Positions 52,806 to 63,821 of a stretch of DNA of 64,000 nt are shown in pieces (the stretch's first letter is position 1; each line of letters begins with the position of its first letter). Below the pieces are notes generated by a model. It searched no databases. It was not told the DNA's origin and saw only the letters and a list, made by a program, of their open reading frames with translations. The DNA is from Mariannaea sp. PMI_226. Its lineage: Eukaryota; Ascomycota; Sordariomycetes; Hypocreales; Nectriaceae. Location of the stretch: NCBI GenBank assembly GCA_024336345.1, contig JANFOG010000007.1:1364001-1428000 (forward strand), written 5' to 3'. The position numbers and the translations under genes were made by a program.

Positions 52806-54055
52806 TGAGTGTCTTGTTATTACGGAACAGGCTGCCCCTGGTCTGCCCTCAGTCCAGCCCACGTGCGATGGTGGCCCCATCAACTTCCAGCCAATCAACA
52901 AAAGTTCGTTCTTGGGTGAAACCCCGGCGATCCTCACAAGGGTTCGACCACGAACCACCGTTGCGAGCTAGCAACCAAGTTCACTCAAATTCGACATGAG
53001 AACATGAGAACATTTGCAAAGAATTTTCGATGGCTAGAATATACCCCACAGTCATTACCAATCATGAGATAGTCTGCTTCACCACTTTGGCTTTTAATAT
53101 AATTTGGTTCCTGCACTTTTACCTGCGTATTAATTACTCTTACTATAAGATGAGGGTACCATATTTTTGTCCGTGATATACATAGCAAAGACGGAAACCA
53201 CTAACAAAAACCACCATCGAAAACCAGTTTCGCCATAGGCTAGCTTGCGCCAATATAGATAGAGGTTATACATAGTACAAAGGGAGGGCTTTCTAGGGAC
53301 GAATAATCTCCAGTCGGTTTTGTGTTTACAGCAAGGAAAGGGGGGTGTGAATGGGGTGTGAATGGGGGGCAGGTCAGGGGTTTTGATGAGACCACCCACC
53401 CAAGAGTCAGACAGAGATGGGTGACATGATTGTGGTCAAGGTTTTAGTTGACACTGGTTCATTACAAACAATTGACGAAATCAATGGACAGTTCAGCGAT
53501 AGCAAGGGGGTCGTATGGTGTCTTGCCTGCTTTCAAGGCGGTTCCACGTCGATGAAAGATAAAGGAGGAAGGCCTGGTGGCCTTGGTGGGTTGTTCTTGT
53601 CTACTACTGTAGATGAGCCATTCGAATCTGCTTCCGGTTTAGTGGCTTCGGTGGCGGCTGAGGCTTGATTTAGCATCGCACCAGAGGCATATGGATGGGT
53701 GCGTCGACGTCGTTTTCAAGGGGCGCTCCATGCTGGGGATCAGGAGTTTGGCTTGGCTGGTTTTCATTCCAAAGGGAGAAGGGCAAAAACGGGATGTTAC
53801 ATCAGAGACTCATCCCAGTTAGTCGTCGATCCTTGGACGATTTTGACTTGATATGGCCTGCACTACATCTATCGCATGGGAGGGAGAATAACTACGTTGC
53901 CACATAAATCCGTCTCGGCAAAGCAGATAATGGTAGTTCAATACGTATCTTACTGAACTCTTTCCTGAGTATCAAAGGACTTGAAAGATATTTGGAATTT
54001 TCCACATCTATGAAATTGATGATAGTAACGTAACTTATTCTAGATGATGACCGGT
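52806..54055. other. Gene-free stretch
   Basis: Downstream of the secreted protein and downstream of the Thg1-like gene (convergent). Small frames, for example 53417-53668, have no recognisable content. No repeat identified. Confidence 0.4.
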
Positions 54056-54883
54056 TCAGGAATCCGGCCAATATTTATCTCTTACCAGAGCCAAATTCTC
54101 CTCTGAAAAGTTTGTCATTCCTCTATCATCACAATGTGTCGTCATCCGCACTACGGTGACTGCCTTGCCCGTCTTCGCATCCACCCCTCCTGTCTTGACA
54201 AGCTTCTTCTTTACAATCGATCCTTCCGGCGCCCACGGCGGCACAGACTCCCTGAATATAATACCTTTCTCTTGCTTGGCCATCTCAACCATCTCGTTCT
54301 TATTCTTTCCGTGCAATTGCTTTGCCGAGAAAAGGCCCCGCGCGAATGCTGAGATACTGTTACGAATAGCGTCACCACGGCATCGCCAGATGATGTTGTT
54401 GAGACACTCCTCAACGCTTGGGACATTGAATAGACGGCCATCAAAGTGGGGCAGAGGAAGGGAGGCAAAGTCCTTAACCATGGGCTCTGGAGTCTCTTCC
54501 AGTGCCTTCATAAGGTGAGTATAGAAGTGGACGGAACAAAATCCGGCAGCGAGTGTCGCGATCTTCATGACACGGTCACTGAAGCTACCGACTCCACTTG
54601 GGAATATAAGTGTGATTTCGTCCGACTGTGTATAGGCGAGGGTGGCACCGGGGTGCTCAACCAGTAGATCGGCGCACGTTCTGACCATTGCCGTGTGCAG
54701 CCGGTCGTCAAAGGGCTTGGCGAATCTTCTTGTAAACCTTGAAAAGTTGTGGCCATCAAGTCGGAGGATAGCAGGTTGGGATGGTTCGAGATGGATTTCC
54801 GTCGCGGCTTCGTAGTCCTTCATACGTGCGGCAAGTGGCTGGCGCTGCGGCTCTTCACCGGATGAGGTGACCTGCTCTTCCAT
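54056..54883 (-). CDS. Thg1-like protein (TLP-type 3'-5' RNA polymerase / tRNA-His guanylyltransferase family)
   Basis: Single exon, 275 residues. The catalytic palm has the family pattern: LRLDGHNFSRFT (Asp43, metal ligand; HxxFSrFT) and AYTQSDEITLIF (Asp88/Glu89, metal ligands), followed by a helical region (KIATLAAGFCSVHFYTHLMK) and a C-terminal half with CLNNIIWRCRGDAIRNSISA. Thg1 adds G(-1) to tRNA-His in the 3'-5' direction; Thg1-like proteins use the same chemistry to repair 5' ends of truncated tRNAs. The HNFSRFT and TQSDEITL spellings match the TLP branch better than the DGRxFHRFS / GQSDEYSF spelling of standard eukaryotic Thg1, so I read it as a TLP; the exact substrate is open. ATG 54883 gives a 20-residue polar leader; Met21 (MKDYEAATE) is an alternative start. 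No damage. Confidence 0.85.
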   Translation of the reverse strand: MEEQVTSSGEEPQRQPLAARMKDYEAATEIHLEPSQPAILRLDGHNFSRFTRRFAKPFDDRLHTAMVRTCADLLVEHPGATLAYTQSDEITLIFPSGVGSFSDRVMKIATLAAGFCSVHFYTHLMKALEETPEPMVKDFASLPLPHFDGRLFNVPSVEECLNNIIWRCRGDAIRNSISAFARGLFSAKQLHGKNKNEMVEMAKQEKGIIFRESVPPWAPEGSIVKKKLVKTGGVDAKTGKAVTVVRMTTHCDDRGMTNFSEENLALVRDKYWPDS

Positions 54884-54951
54884 TCTGGCCTGATATTTCC
54901 TGATATTTTTGGGTTTATTGTCAAAATCAGGTACGTAAAGCTAGAACTGCG

Positions 54952-55060
54952 GATTGATTGATCGATTAATAATTGATCGATTGATTGATTTACTATGTAG
55001 TCCTACACGGTTATAGCCATGTGACCCGTGGCTATATCTGGATACGTGCGTCAGGGCAGA
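54952..55060 (-). mobile_element. SINE-like short repeat, copy e
   Basis: On the plus strand a long GATTGATCGATTAAT-type tail precedes CCTACACGGTTATAGCCATG, GACCCGTGGCTATAT and a GGGCAGAG end, matching the bounded copy at 19733-19841 in opposite orientation. The tail is longer and more irregular than in the other copies. Confidence 0.55.
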
Positions 55061-57876
55061 GTCACACGCCGAGTGGAGGAGAACTAACTCCAGGCACCCT
55101 TGCCCTTGCAATGCCGCCGCTACTATGTAACAACAGCAGCGTCCCCCACACACACACACGGGATGGTATCACCCCAAGATCGTACCCTGTGTTGCCTGTC
55201 CTTTCGATGTTGGGGCTAACGTGAACGATGAGAGGCATGGAACCATAGCTGGCCAGCCAACATCGTGTTGCAGCGTTGCGGGAGTACATAGTATACAGTA
55301 CGCAAAGCACGCCAGTTCCAGTTCAGACAATGTCTTTTACGGAGAAATAATTGTCCCAAATTGGACAAGGGATCGGTGATTGCATGAGCGAGATGCCCGC
55401 TTACTATGTTCTGTGCGTAGGACTGCGCCATGCAAGGAACGGCTTCGGGGCTTGCGGGGGAATGTGGAACGCGACTTGGCGCAGTCAATGCACTGCCTGT
55501 CGAAACAACCGGCCCAAGGAGCTACCGATTGTGTGCTCCACAATGGTCCCCGAAATGAAGACTCCCTAGCCTCTCTTTTAGCTGTGCCGTGCTCAGATTA
55601 GGATCACTATCCCTGACATGCGCACATCAATCAGAATCCATAACCTGGCGCAAATAGTTATTGTAGGGCTTAGCACTTTTCCTATTTCTAGGGTTCCCTT
55701 GTTCCATACGTTTCTTTGCAGGTTGCTATTTTGGGCTTGTTGTGCTCATCATCAAAGGAAATTGTCCAACATATGACTGATGAGAAAAGAGGGAGCCTAC
55801 ATACCAGTGGTCGGGGTTGCAATCGATAACACGAGGACGAGAGCGGTTTCAAGTTTGAATACATCTGTATAGAGGAATATGACGAGAAGCAGCGTATTAC
55901 ATAGTATAGACTAAATTGATGGATATACCAGTACTAGGTCATACTATAGTTATGCCGCGCTAATAAGGCGAATTTTTTTTGGTTCCTAAATTAAGTCTGC
56001 CCCAGCTGCCGCTTTGGGCACAACATGACCAGCAATATCTCGCTAGTGCCAATCTTGGGCAATGCCCCAGAGTAAGGGTGAGGTTGTGGTTTTTACCCGG
56101 AAGATTTGCGATGCACCAGCCTGCAGCAACAATACTAGGTAACAATGCTTTTTGATACCAGATATAAGGTACTGCTTACATGGGAAAGTAAATTAAAGTG
56201 CCTTCTCACGGTGAAAGATACGCCAAGGTCGATCGCACCAGTCTCTCAACCACGTGGGGGAGGGAAAAATTATACTATGTAACCTCTCGGTCCAACAGCT
56301 GTACACTAAATCAGAAATATTAAATTAAACCCCGAAATTTAGCAAACTCGCTCCATCCACCCAAATTATCAACCGTTGGTGACTTTTCAAGAATATGCAG
56401 GTTTGCTCAAGGTCAAACACCCGAGTATGGCCTGCCCGTCTTTGAGGAGGATCAACTACCATGTACGTACTATGGTATGATGCGTTCTTGGTGGAGTGAT
56501 CCAATTCACAGAGGGTCAGAAATGTAGGTTGTAAGAATGATGATTCATTATCCTCAAGCTTAGGGTAGGCCTGATGCTAATGATGCTAATGATCAAGCCT
56601 CTCAAGCAAACACAGCAATCATGATTACATACTCCAGAAGTCAGTATGTATTAATGAGATAATACCACCGTTGGCCAAGACTTGGGTCGCAATGTTTTGG
56701 AGAGCGCTGGCGTGGGGATAAATCAATGAGAGCGACATGGCTAGCTGAAGCGTAGCAGACTCCAAATACAGAATGATTTAGCTCAGGCATAGTGTCAAGC
56801 TTCATGCGAAACTCGCGATTCGTATCATTTCCAGGTTTTCCAGGCAGCATCGTTTAGGAAATCATGCTACAAAGAAAGCCGGGCTTAGGTTTAAGTGCTC
56901 GTCTCAGAGGCAAGGTCAACCGTGATTTAACTCTGTAGGGTAGGGCGCGTCGCTGATGAATAAGCCGGTGGTTTCCTTGCCATCAAAAAAAGAGAGGCAC
57001 AGGTCGAGGGAATGCTGATAAGAGCTCGGCGAGGAGGACTAGGACTCATTTTGGATATAGCTAAGAATGTAATCTGTATAGATTCGGGAAATGGGAATTG
57101 CGATTGTGTAGAGCTAGGTTTCATGAGAGAAGGTTAAGAGTGTGGATGCAGACAGAGAGAGGAGCATTCCTTTATCATAAACTTGCGCTGCGCTAAATAT
57201 ATATCGAGTTTCTGAAATGATAACATTATGGTGAGTGGCGCCCTTCTGCAACATTCTCAAGGAAATTCCCTTGGGTATAACTTCGCGAGCTGCACCAGTC
57301 GCTGAAAGGAGTAAAAGGCCACCGCGATTAGCTCCTTGTAGACTACTGTGTAGATGCTGAGCTCGAAGGTGCAGCTTCTGTCGTCATAATGACACTTTTC
57401 TCCACCCTCGCATGCCCGAAGCAGGAATTGAATCTGCGAGGCCGATTTGATCAGTGGACGTTTCGAGCAATATAGAGCCAACAGAGCCTAGACTCGGTGA
57501 CACGGCGACGCGCAGACGCGGATCAGATCCACTCTGTTCCGTATAATCCGAGCCAACAAAATTAAGCTTTTGAAATAGCCATATCAAGAGCTGATGGTAC
57601 ACTATTTCTCTACTGTGTAGAAAGCTAGCAAAATTTTCTGATATAAGTCTATGTGATTCACGCTTAGCTATAGCCCAGCAGGTTCACACACACTATTTCA
57701 CTCATCACTAATAAAATTCACCCATACTGATTAAATAAAAAAAGATAAAAAAAAAAAAAGAGGGTAAGGTTGTGAGAAGAGGCCAATCGGTAATGGGTTT
57801 TTTTTTTTGGATGCTAACTCCGAGGGCTTCCTGCAGGCTACCAAAATCTATAACCATCTCTACTACTATCAAAAAG
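55061..57876. other. Gene-free stretch of 2.8 kb
   Basis: Both strands carry only short frames. The best are a minus-strand 65-codon frame at 57124-56927 (MKPSSTQSQFPFPESIQITF) and 69 codons at 56850-56641; neither has a recognisable pattern. Contains a direct repeat CTGATGCTAATGATGCTAATG at about 56572-56592. No known repeat family. Confidence 0.35.
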
Positions 57877-58203
57877 ATGTCTGGATTTACCACTGTTGTG
57901 TATCCCAAGCTTGAAGGGGACGCATACTTCAATTTGGAATATTACATTTCGCATCATATGCCACTCGTCGTGGAGAAGTGGGGGCCATATGGGCTTAAGA
58001 GCTGGGAGGTGCTCAAGTTTTCCCCAGGCGAAGACCAGCTATATCATTCAGGTGTAGTATTTGAATGGGACAACGTTGAGGCTGCCAAAGCTGCGATTTC
58101 AGCAGCTGAGTCAAAGCTCGTCTTTGATGACGTGCCCAATTTCACCAACATGAAGCCGATCCTGATGAACGCATCTATAGAGAGCAAATGGGTCGCAAAA
58201 TGA
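57877..58203 (+). CDS. EthD-domain protein
   Basis: 108 residues from the ATG at 57877 (AAAAAGATGT context), chosen because the upstream in-frame extension passes through T-rich leader sequence and gives an unlike-family N-terminus. The sequence MSGFTTVVYPKLEGDAYFNL, YYISHHMPLVVEKWGPYGLK and the final strand MNASIESKWV fit the EthD family (dimeric alpha/beta barrel, about 100 residues); FNLEYYISHHMPLV is the typical DxxYYxxxHxPL segment with the conserved His. Members occur in catabolic or polyketide-type pathways, usually with unknown chemistry. No pathway genes adjoin it. Intact, no intron. Confidence 0.9.
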   Translation: MSGFTTVVYPKLEGDAYFNLEYYISHHMPLVVEKWGPYGLKSWEVLKFSPGEDQLYHSGVVFEWDNVEAAKAAISAAESKLVFDDVPNFTNMKPILMNASIESKWVAK

Positions 58204-58376
58204 TAAATTTCAAACCGCATGCATCTTCGACGGAGAATCGAGTAGACTATTGGAGATCAAAATGAGTACACAATAGGAGGACACTAGATCGGAGCCTGGA
58301 TGTGGCTTAACCCTTCGTTTTAAATTGAATGAGATGAAAAATCTCCCAACTGAGTTGTCCATGTGTTAGATTCGTT

Positions 58377-58470
58377 CCGATGATTGATTGATATTCCTAC
58401 ACGGTCACAGCTACGTGATCCGTAGCCATGTCCTGATTGGCAGGGCGGAGCTGTGATGCCAAAGCACGCT
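58377..58470 (-). mobile_element. SINE-like short repeat, copy f
   Basis: GATGATTGATTGATATTCCT then ACACGGTCACAGCTACGTGA and CCGTAGCCATG match the bounded copy at 19733-19841 on the other strand; the distal part (GGCAGGGCGGAGCTG) is more diverged. Confidence 0.55.
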
Positions 58471-58823
58471 CTGAAGGAGGGCCAGCAATGGGGGCAGCCG
58501 TTCATGGGCCCATTTACCTGTGTGGTGCACTCAGACGTGGATTACATTATAGGGTAAGTCAAGCAGTGGTGTCATGGGGCGCCTGACCTATGGAGATATA
58601 GTGATAGTGTTGATAGGGAACATTACTGTGTAGAGTATTCGTATAGCTAATTTACTAGTAATTAGTTATTCCCAAGCGTAACCCAAGCCTCCTTTCCGTT
58701 GAATGGGCAATGGGCTTTTCCTCTAGGGTAGGCTCCGCCCGGCACGGCGACTATGCATTCAACAAAACTATTGCCAAGCACGACTACGGCGCTTCAATCT
58801 AGGGTGTAGACCACGGTCGTGGC

Positions 58824-59264
58824 CTAACTGGCAGATCTACGAAGGATAGCGCTATGGTTTGAACAGTTGCGGAAATACAACGCCTCGATATGGGAGCAGT
58901 CACATTTGCCAAGATGGAAGAGGTTTGGAGAGTCTACTTTGCAAATAAGACACTGGTTATAACGACTCTGTGAATTTCCGTCGTGCATTCCCAGCCTGCT
59001 GACTAGCTGCGTAGCTGGCCTCCCTAACCTTGCCCGATCAGCGACGCATACCGAGTGACTATCTCTCACCACCACGATACACGCACCAAGACAAGCGGCG
59101 ACTGTTAAGCACACCTCCAGGCACCATGCCTTCGGGGTACTGGTAACCTGAAGGGCAGCACACCAATTCGCATTCCTGGGGGTTTCCACCAGTCCGGATC
59201 CGCGCAGCTGGATTTTTTTTTTAATGTTATTTCCGCGGATGCTATAATCGCCCGAGTTCTTCAT
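58824..59264 (-). CDS. Doubtful ORF with a Cys/His cluster
   Basis: 146 codons from ATG 59264 (MKNSGDYSIRGNNIKKKIQL). The C-terminal part reads QCLICKVDSPNLFHLGKCDC followed by SHIEALYFRNCSNH, a CX2C...HX3CXCX2H arrangement that could bind zinc. The N-terminal 90 residues are unlike any family I know and the frame lies in a repeat-containing region, so only the C-terminal piece may be real (possibly one exon of a longer gene). Confidence 0.3.
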   Translation of the reverse strand: MKNSGDYSIRGNNIKKKIQLRGSGLVETPRNANWCAALQVTSTPKAWCLEVCLTVAACLGACIVVVRDSHSVCVADRARLGRPATQLVSRLGMHDGNSQSRYNQCLICKVDSPNLFHLGKCDCSHIEALYFRNCSNHSAILRRSAS

Positions 59265-60184
59265 TACCTTTTGGGATGGACTTTACGCCTGGCAGGCGAC
59301 GCAGCCCCCTGGTAGCTTGCTTCTCGAAGTGGGTTTCGAGCTTGATTACCGGAGTGAGGGTGGAGCCCGATTTGCCATAGAGATTGACGAGGCTCATAGC
59401 ATCCAACGTTCGAGCTCCTGAAACATAAGGCAGCTTGGTTAACCGCTACACTCATGTGTGATTTGTCCGAAGCGGCCTGCCAGCTCAGGGAGTGATATTG
59501 AAGCTGCCTGTTCGGGCCAGGCAGGTGGTCTAACAATATCGGAGAGAAATGATCTGACATTCTATTCTCCATCACCTCATCGTGCAAACACAACTGGGAA
59601 GACTTTGGTCAGCTGCCTGCCTCTCATCATCGGCTTGGGCTGTAGGGCTTTAATACGTAGTATATGCCTAAGGTGGTGGGCCACCAGAGTCTGGTATAGC
59701 CCCGCTTGTCCTCCGGTGGAGTATCGGCTCCCCTTCGTATGGCAAGGGTACAGATAGAGAAGAGGGGTAGACACAGGTTGTATTCAGGGATAGGGTATTA
59801 GTTTTTAATTGCTACAGTAGTTGCCGCTTATGTTGTCTGGGTATCTTTGATGAAGCTTTGCCCTGTGGACAGCCAAGCCTCAATCTAAGCGGCACCTTTT
59901 CTTCCTGCAGACCCTTGCATACTTGACAAAATTCGTTCGTGACCAAAACATGACAGAGAGGGACATGGATGTGAAGTCAACAGACGGCATGTCTTGGAGA
60001 CAACAGGGAGCGGTTGATTCACTACACTAACCCCCTTTGTATTGATCATGATATCTCTTCCGTGTCGAGAGCAATTCAACGAAGAATTGTATGATTACTT
60101 AGAGCTGCTCTGGAATTGAGCTGGATTTCCCCCTCCCCCCCCTTCCCCACCAAAAAAAACCCATCCTTCGCTAATTAGCTAGCT
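59265..60184. other. Gene-free stretch
   Basis: The minus strand around 59450-59390 reads TAGCGGTTAACCAAG and later AGCTCGAACGTTGG, faintly like tRNA A and B boxes, but no cloverleaf can be drawn. A C/A-rich run lies at 60130-60158. No gene. Confidence 0.35.
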
Positions 60185-62793
60185 TTAACACGAGGGTGCT
60201 TTTCCGGCGCACCACCCGCCAGCTGGACAACATTTGAAGGACGAGATCACTTGGCCCCATCCCGAATCTTTGTACCATTTCTTTGGATCTTTACACATAT
60301 CGCCAGCAGGCACAACTTTCGTATATGCAGCAGTATGGTCGCCGCTGCAGCCCTCGTTTCTGCATTACTGTTAGTAAGATGTAAGTGATTGATGAAAACG
60401 CAGATGCAGACTCACTTCCAAAAGGCGCATTGGTACCCGTCAGGGATGTTAACGAAGGACAATTTGTCGTTGAACACCGCAAAGTCACCCGTCAAGTCAT
60501 CTGGAGAGGGTTAGCAAAATAGCTGGGATATCCTGCAGGGGTTTTTTGACTTACTGCATTGGCCCTCTGGATCAATAGTCATCGTTTTTGTCGTTGACTG
60601 GTCGTCGTTTGTCAAGCCGACATCAATCCATGGGACCTTATTGCCATAGTCTCGGCAGTAAGTGGGACTATCCGGAACCCAGCATCCCAAAATAGGGATC
60701 GTAGTAAAAAAGACCAAAGGCATCAGCTGGCAGATTTCTGAATATTTTGCGTTGCCTGGCAAGTCAGTTCCAGGGTATATCACCTGGCAAAATCCGACTG
60801 CTTGTCCGCCTGGTCCTTTATCGGTGAAGGCTAGGAAGAAGGGGTTAGCAACCGAGAGAGAGAAAGGGGCTGAATGTGAAAGAACATGTGGAATTAAATA
60901 TACTCACCGAATTGGTTGTTTCCATTGTTTTGGAAGTAAAAGTTGGTCTGTAACCCACAGATTGATCCAGATGCACCTTGGAGAGTAAAGTCCTTCAGAG
61001 CTGGAATGTATTTTCGCCAGCCCACGTCGGGCTTGTTAACAGTATCAGCTGTCACGCCGCTGGGGAGGTTGTCACTGGAGAGCGAGGCGCTGTACTGGTT
61101 AATTGCGGCTTCCTGAGACTGGCAGGTGCCATTGTGCTCGCCGACAATCATAAGGCCCGATGATGAGGTTTTAGCATCATACCAGTCGGATATATAGAAA
61201 GTGAAGTCTTGCTCGGACGCTGCAGAGCATGTAGGAGGATCCTGAGGGTCGGGCAGGTTGGCTAACTGACCGCCACATTCCTCCGTGGCCGCACCATCAA
61301 GAACCATGTTGACGTTGAAATCACAGGTGTGAAAGCCATCACTGAGCACAAACTCACCAACAAGCCAAGCGGTTTGTGGGGGAACCGAGAAGGTCACATA
61401 CTCGCCAGCTTGTTGGTCAATAACAAAGGGTGTGCTCGGATAAGCCAGAATCGATAGGTTCGATAGAATGCCTTGGCTATTGGCAAAACGCCATTGAGTT
61501 CCATTTCTGAGGAGGTCAGGATAGTCAGCGGCGCTCACATTCCATGAACCGGTGTTGGCGTTTGCTTTGATCGTAATGGTGTTTGTAGCCTGCTTGGTCC
61601 ACGATTTGTCGCCGCAGTCATCGGTGTCGTCGTTCTGTAACGTGTTCCAGATTTGATCTTGGGTCGTTATCCAATCAGGATCGAGCACATCCGTGATTAC
61701 AGTGCTGTTGAGCATGCAGACACAGGACGGCCAAACCTTCGAGGTCGCGCTGCACTCCCCGGCGTCCGTACCATTGCAGTCAGGGTCATCGCAATCAGGG
61801 GGGGCGTCGTCAGGACATGTTTGCGTTTCGGTGCAGGCGCCTAACGTGAAGTTGCTTATTAGCAAAGCCTAACGAATTTAATTAGAAGAAGGGGAGTCGG
61901 AACTCACATCCTGCATTGGGGCTGGAGCAGACACCGTTTGTTCCACCGCAGGAGTCACAAGAGATTGACGAGGGACAGCCGGCATCTGCCTGTTTCCGCA
62001 CACGAATGGCGATAGGCATTTTTTGGCCTTGTATCATGTATTGTAGGTACTCTTGCAAAGCATTCGGGGCCATTGCTTGCAGGTCCAAATTCTCAGCTTG
62101 CTCGTAAGGAATCTCGTCAAAGGCCAGGCTAACAGGGTTTCTGAGCTGGTTAAGTCCATCGTCCCAAGCTGACGAGAATGCGGCTCCTTGCAAGTTCGAT
62201 TGAGGAATATAGCAGCCCAGGATTTCATCTCTTTTCGCGGGCCCAGTGCCGTCAGGGTTGTCATCGACGCATAGGGGTTGGAATATCGACTGCAAACTGT
62301 CTCGGAGTGGCGGAGCCATTACAAGGTTGACATCGTCATTAGGCCCACCATAAAAGCCAACCGGGAATGCGGTTATGGTCGTAACATAATCCTTCCCATC
62401 GTGGAGACTAGTAAGGGTTCCAGTAACCAATGCTGTGTTCTATTGTTGTTGTGGTGATTGTTTTTAGTCTCGGTTGCCCTTGTAGAGACCAAAATGGCAG
62501 GTTTATCTTACCTGCGGTACCCAGACGGTAGTTCCGGAACTGACACTGAAATAGCTAGGATTCGGGTCTGCGTCGTAGTCGTCGAGGTTGACCGATGTAG
62601 GGATTGCGGCGAACTGGCCTGGCTTGATAATAGACTTAGTTGTGGACTGTGCCTGTGCCACAGACGTCGTAGTTGGCGTCTGGTTTGGGCCGGGGGTCTG
62701 AAGTTGTCGCCGTTGCTCGTTATGGACCTTGGGAACTCGCAATGCAGAGACAGTGATGCTACTGGCCGCGGCCCAGGCAAGAAAGAACTTCAT
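60185..62793 (-). CDS. Large secreted cysteine-containing protein, family unknown
   Basis: Six exons: 62793-62512, 62439-61908, 61840-60908, 60830-60555, 60500-60416 and 60359-60185; introns 54-77 nt; total 2283 nt, 760 residues. The signal peptide is MKFFLAWAAASSITVSA, followed by a Thr/Gln-rich linker (about 30-55). Cys-rich segments lie in the middle (SCDSCGGTNGVCSSPNAGC, then CDDPDCNGTDAGECSA and WPSCVC). A beta-rich region follows with many NXS/NXT sites, and the C-terminus is Cys-rich (EGCSGDH to FKCCPAGGWCAGKAPSC). The last intron uses the acceptor TAATGCAG, since only that keeps the Cys-rich frame that ends at TAA 60187-60185. Paired cysteines and the signal peptide point to an extracellular, disulfide-bonded protein. 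I do not recognise the family; wall-associated or host/competitor-facing roles are guesses. No damage. Confidence 0.85.
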
Positions 62794-63821
62794 CTTGTAA
62801 AGACTCTCGCGGCGCAGCTAAGCCCAACGCTGGTGGAACAAATGGTATAAATGGTATTATTGGGGAAGTTAAAATACCATATACCGATTTGAGGGGTTGT
62901 TGGCCCTTCTCCAGGTAAAAAAATATTAAAGCCGCCAGAGGTTCAAGATGACTATCATTGCATGCGGCGGGTGCTCGCTGCCACTAAATAAGTAATGATA
63001 CGATAATGCATTTTCTCGATGACGACTGTCTAATCTTAAACAGGGTGGAAGCGTCCACAGCCAATACCCCGCTGACCTAAGCGCTCTGGTTGAAACCGCA
63101 TCTTCTCAAGTGCTGGAAATTTAGCGGCCAAGTTAATTATTTCGCGTCGCTATCTCATAGAGGAGATCTCTCTTCCAGCCAAGTAATCGCCGATTACACG
63201 GCCACAGTTCCTCGTATGTGCGTAGTGAACTTTAGCCGTTATTATTATAAGACCATGTCATACGAATGGTGGGGACATTGACCTTGCTAATGGGTCCCGG
63301 TGTCCCGGTCCATCTGCTGCCCCCCTGCTAATTAGGGGATCATAACCCTCACCTGATCTCAGTAGCCAGTCGATATATCCCTTTCGCGACCCTAAGGTAA
63401 GTGGAGCGTACCGGGCTCCATATCACCCATCTGTGCATGAGTGACATTATATAATTATTCCCCACAAATAGCAGAAGTCGATCGAGAGCTGTTCTGAGAG
63501 TCGTGTGATGGTGATGATCCCGCGATAAGTAGTCAGGGATACTGTTGTTACACTTTGTGAGGGCGAAATACAGTGAAGATATAAGTACCTCAAGCTATGC
63601 AGTATCTGATTTGTTAGTATCCTTGTTCGCTACTCTCCACTTGCTTTCGGGTCGCGAAAGGGATAGTAAAGTCGATAGACTATAAAGTATAAAGCACTTG
63701 TCGTTCTTATTACAGTATAGGGATCGCTGATCTTTTCTTACATAGTACTAATACCGTGCAGGCCTTCCTGCAGGCCTCCCTGTTCTTCGCCCCCAACCAC
63801 CCTCTACTCGCATTTGCCAAA
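62794..63821. other. Stretch holding a MITE, otherwise gene-free
   Basis: 62794-63377 has no recognisable gene or repeat. The MITE at 63378-63663 follows, then about 160 nt upstream of the partial gene at 63822. Confidence 0.4.
63378..63663. mobile_element. MITE, TA-flanked, third copy of the family
   Basis: 286 bp with termini TCCCTTTCGCGACCCTAAGG and, inverted, TTTCGGGTCGCGAAAGGGA, then AAGTGGAGCGTA / TACTCTCCACTT further in. TA lies on both sides (63376-63377, 63664-63665). Shares internal phrases with the outer MITE at 26079 (GTAGTCAGGGATA, GAGTGACATTA). Confidence 0.85.

Noticed and set aside
52152..52958. 268-codon minus-strand frame
   Set aside because: Opposite the secreted-protein exon, which has signal peptide, clean intron and coherent protein; the minus frame has no recognisable content.
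53417..53668. 83-codon plus-strand frame starting MGDMIVVKVLVDTGSLQTID
   Set aside because: The VLVDTGS phrase recalls retroviral-type aspartic proteases, but the rest does not fit and no reverse transcriptase or gag sequence is nearby.
55003..55601. Overlapping plus and minus frames of 70-90 codons
   Set aside because: Partly inside or next to a SINE-like copy; no protein pattern.
59390..59460. Minus-strand sequence faintly like tRNA A and B boxes
   Set aside because: No acceptor stem, anticodon arm or cloverleaf can be paired, so not a tRNA gene.
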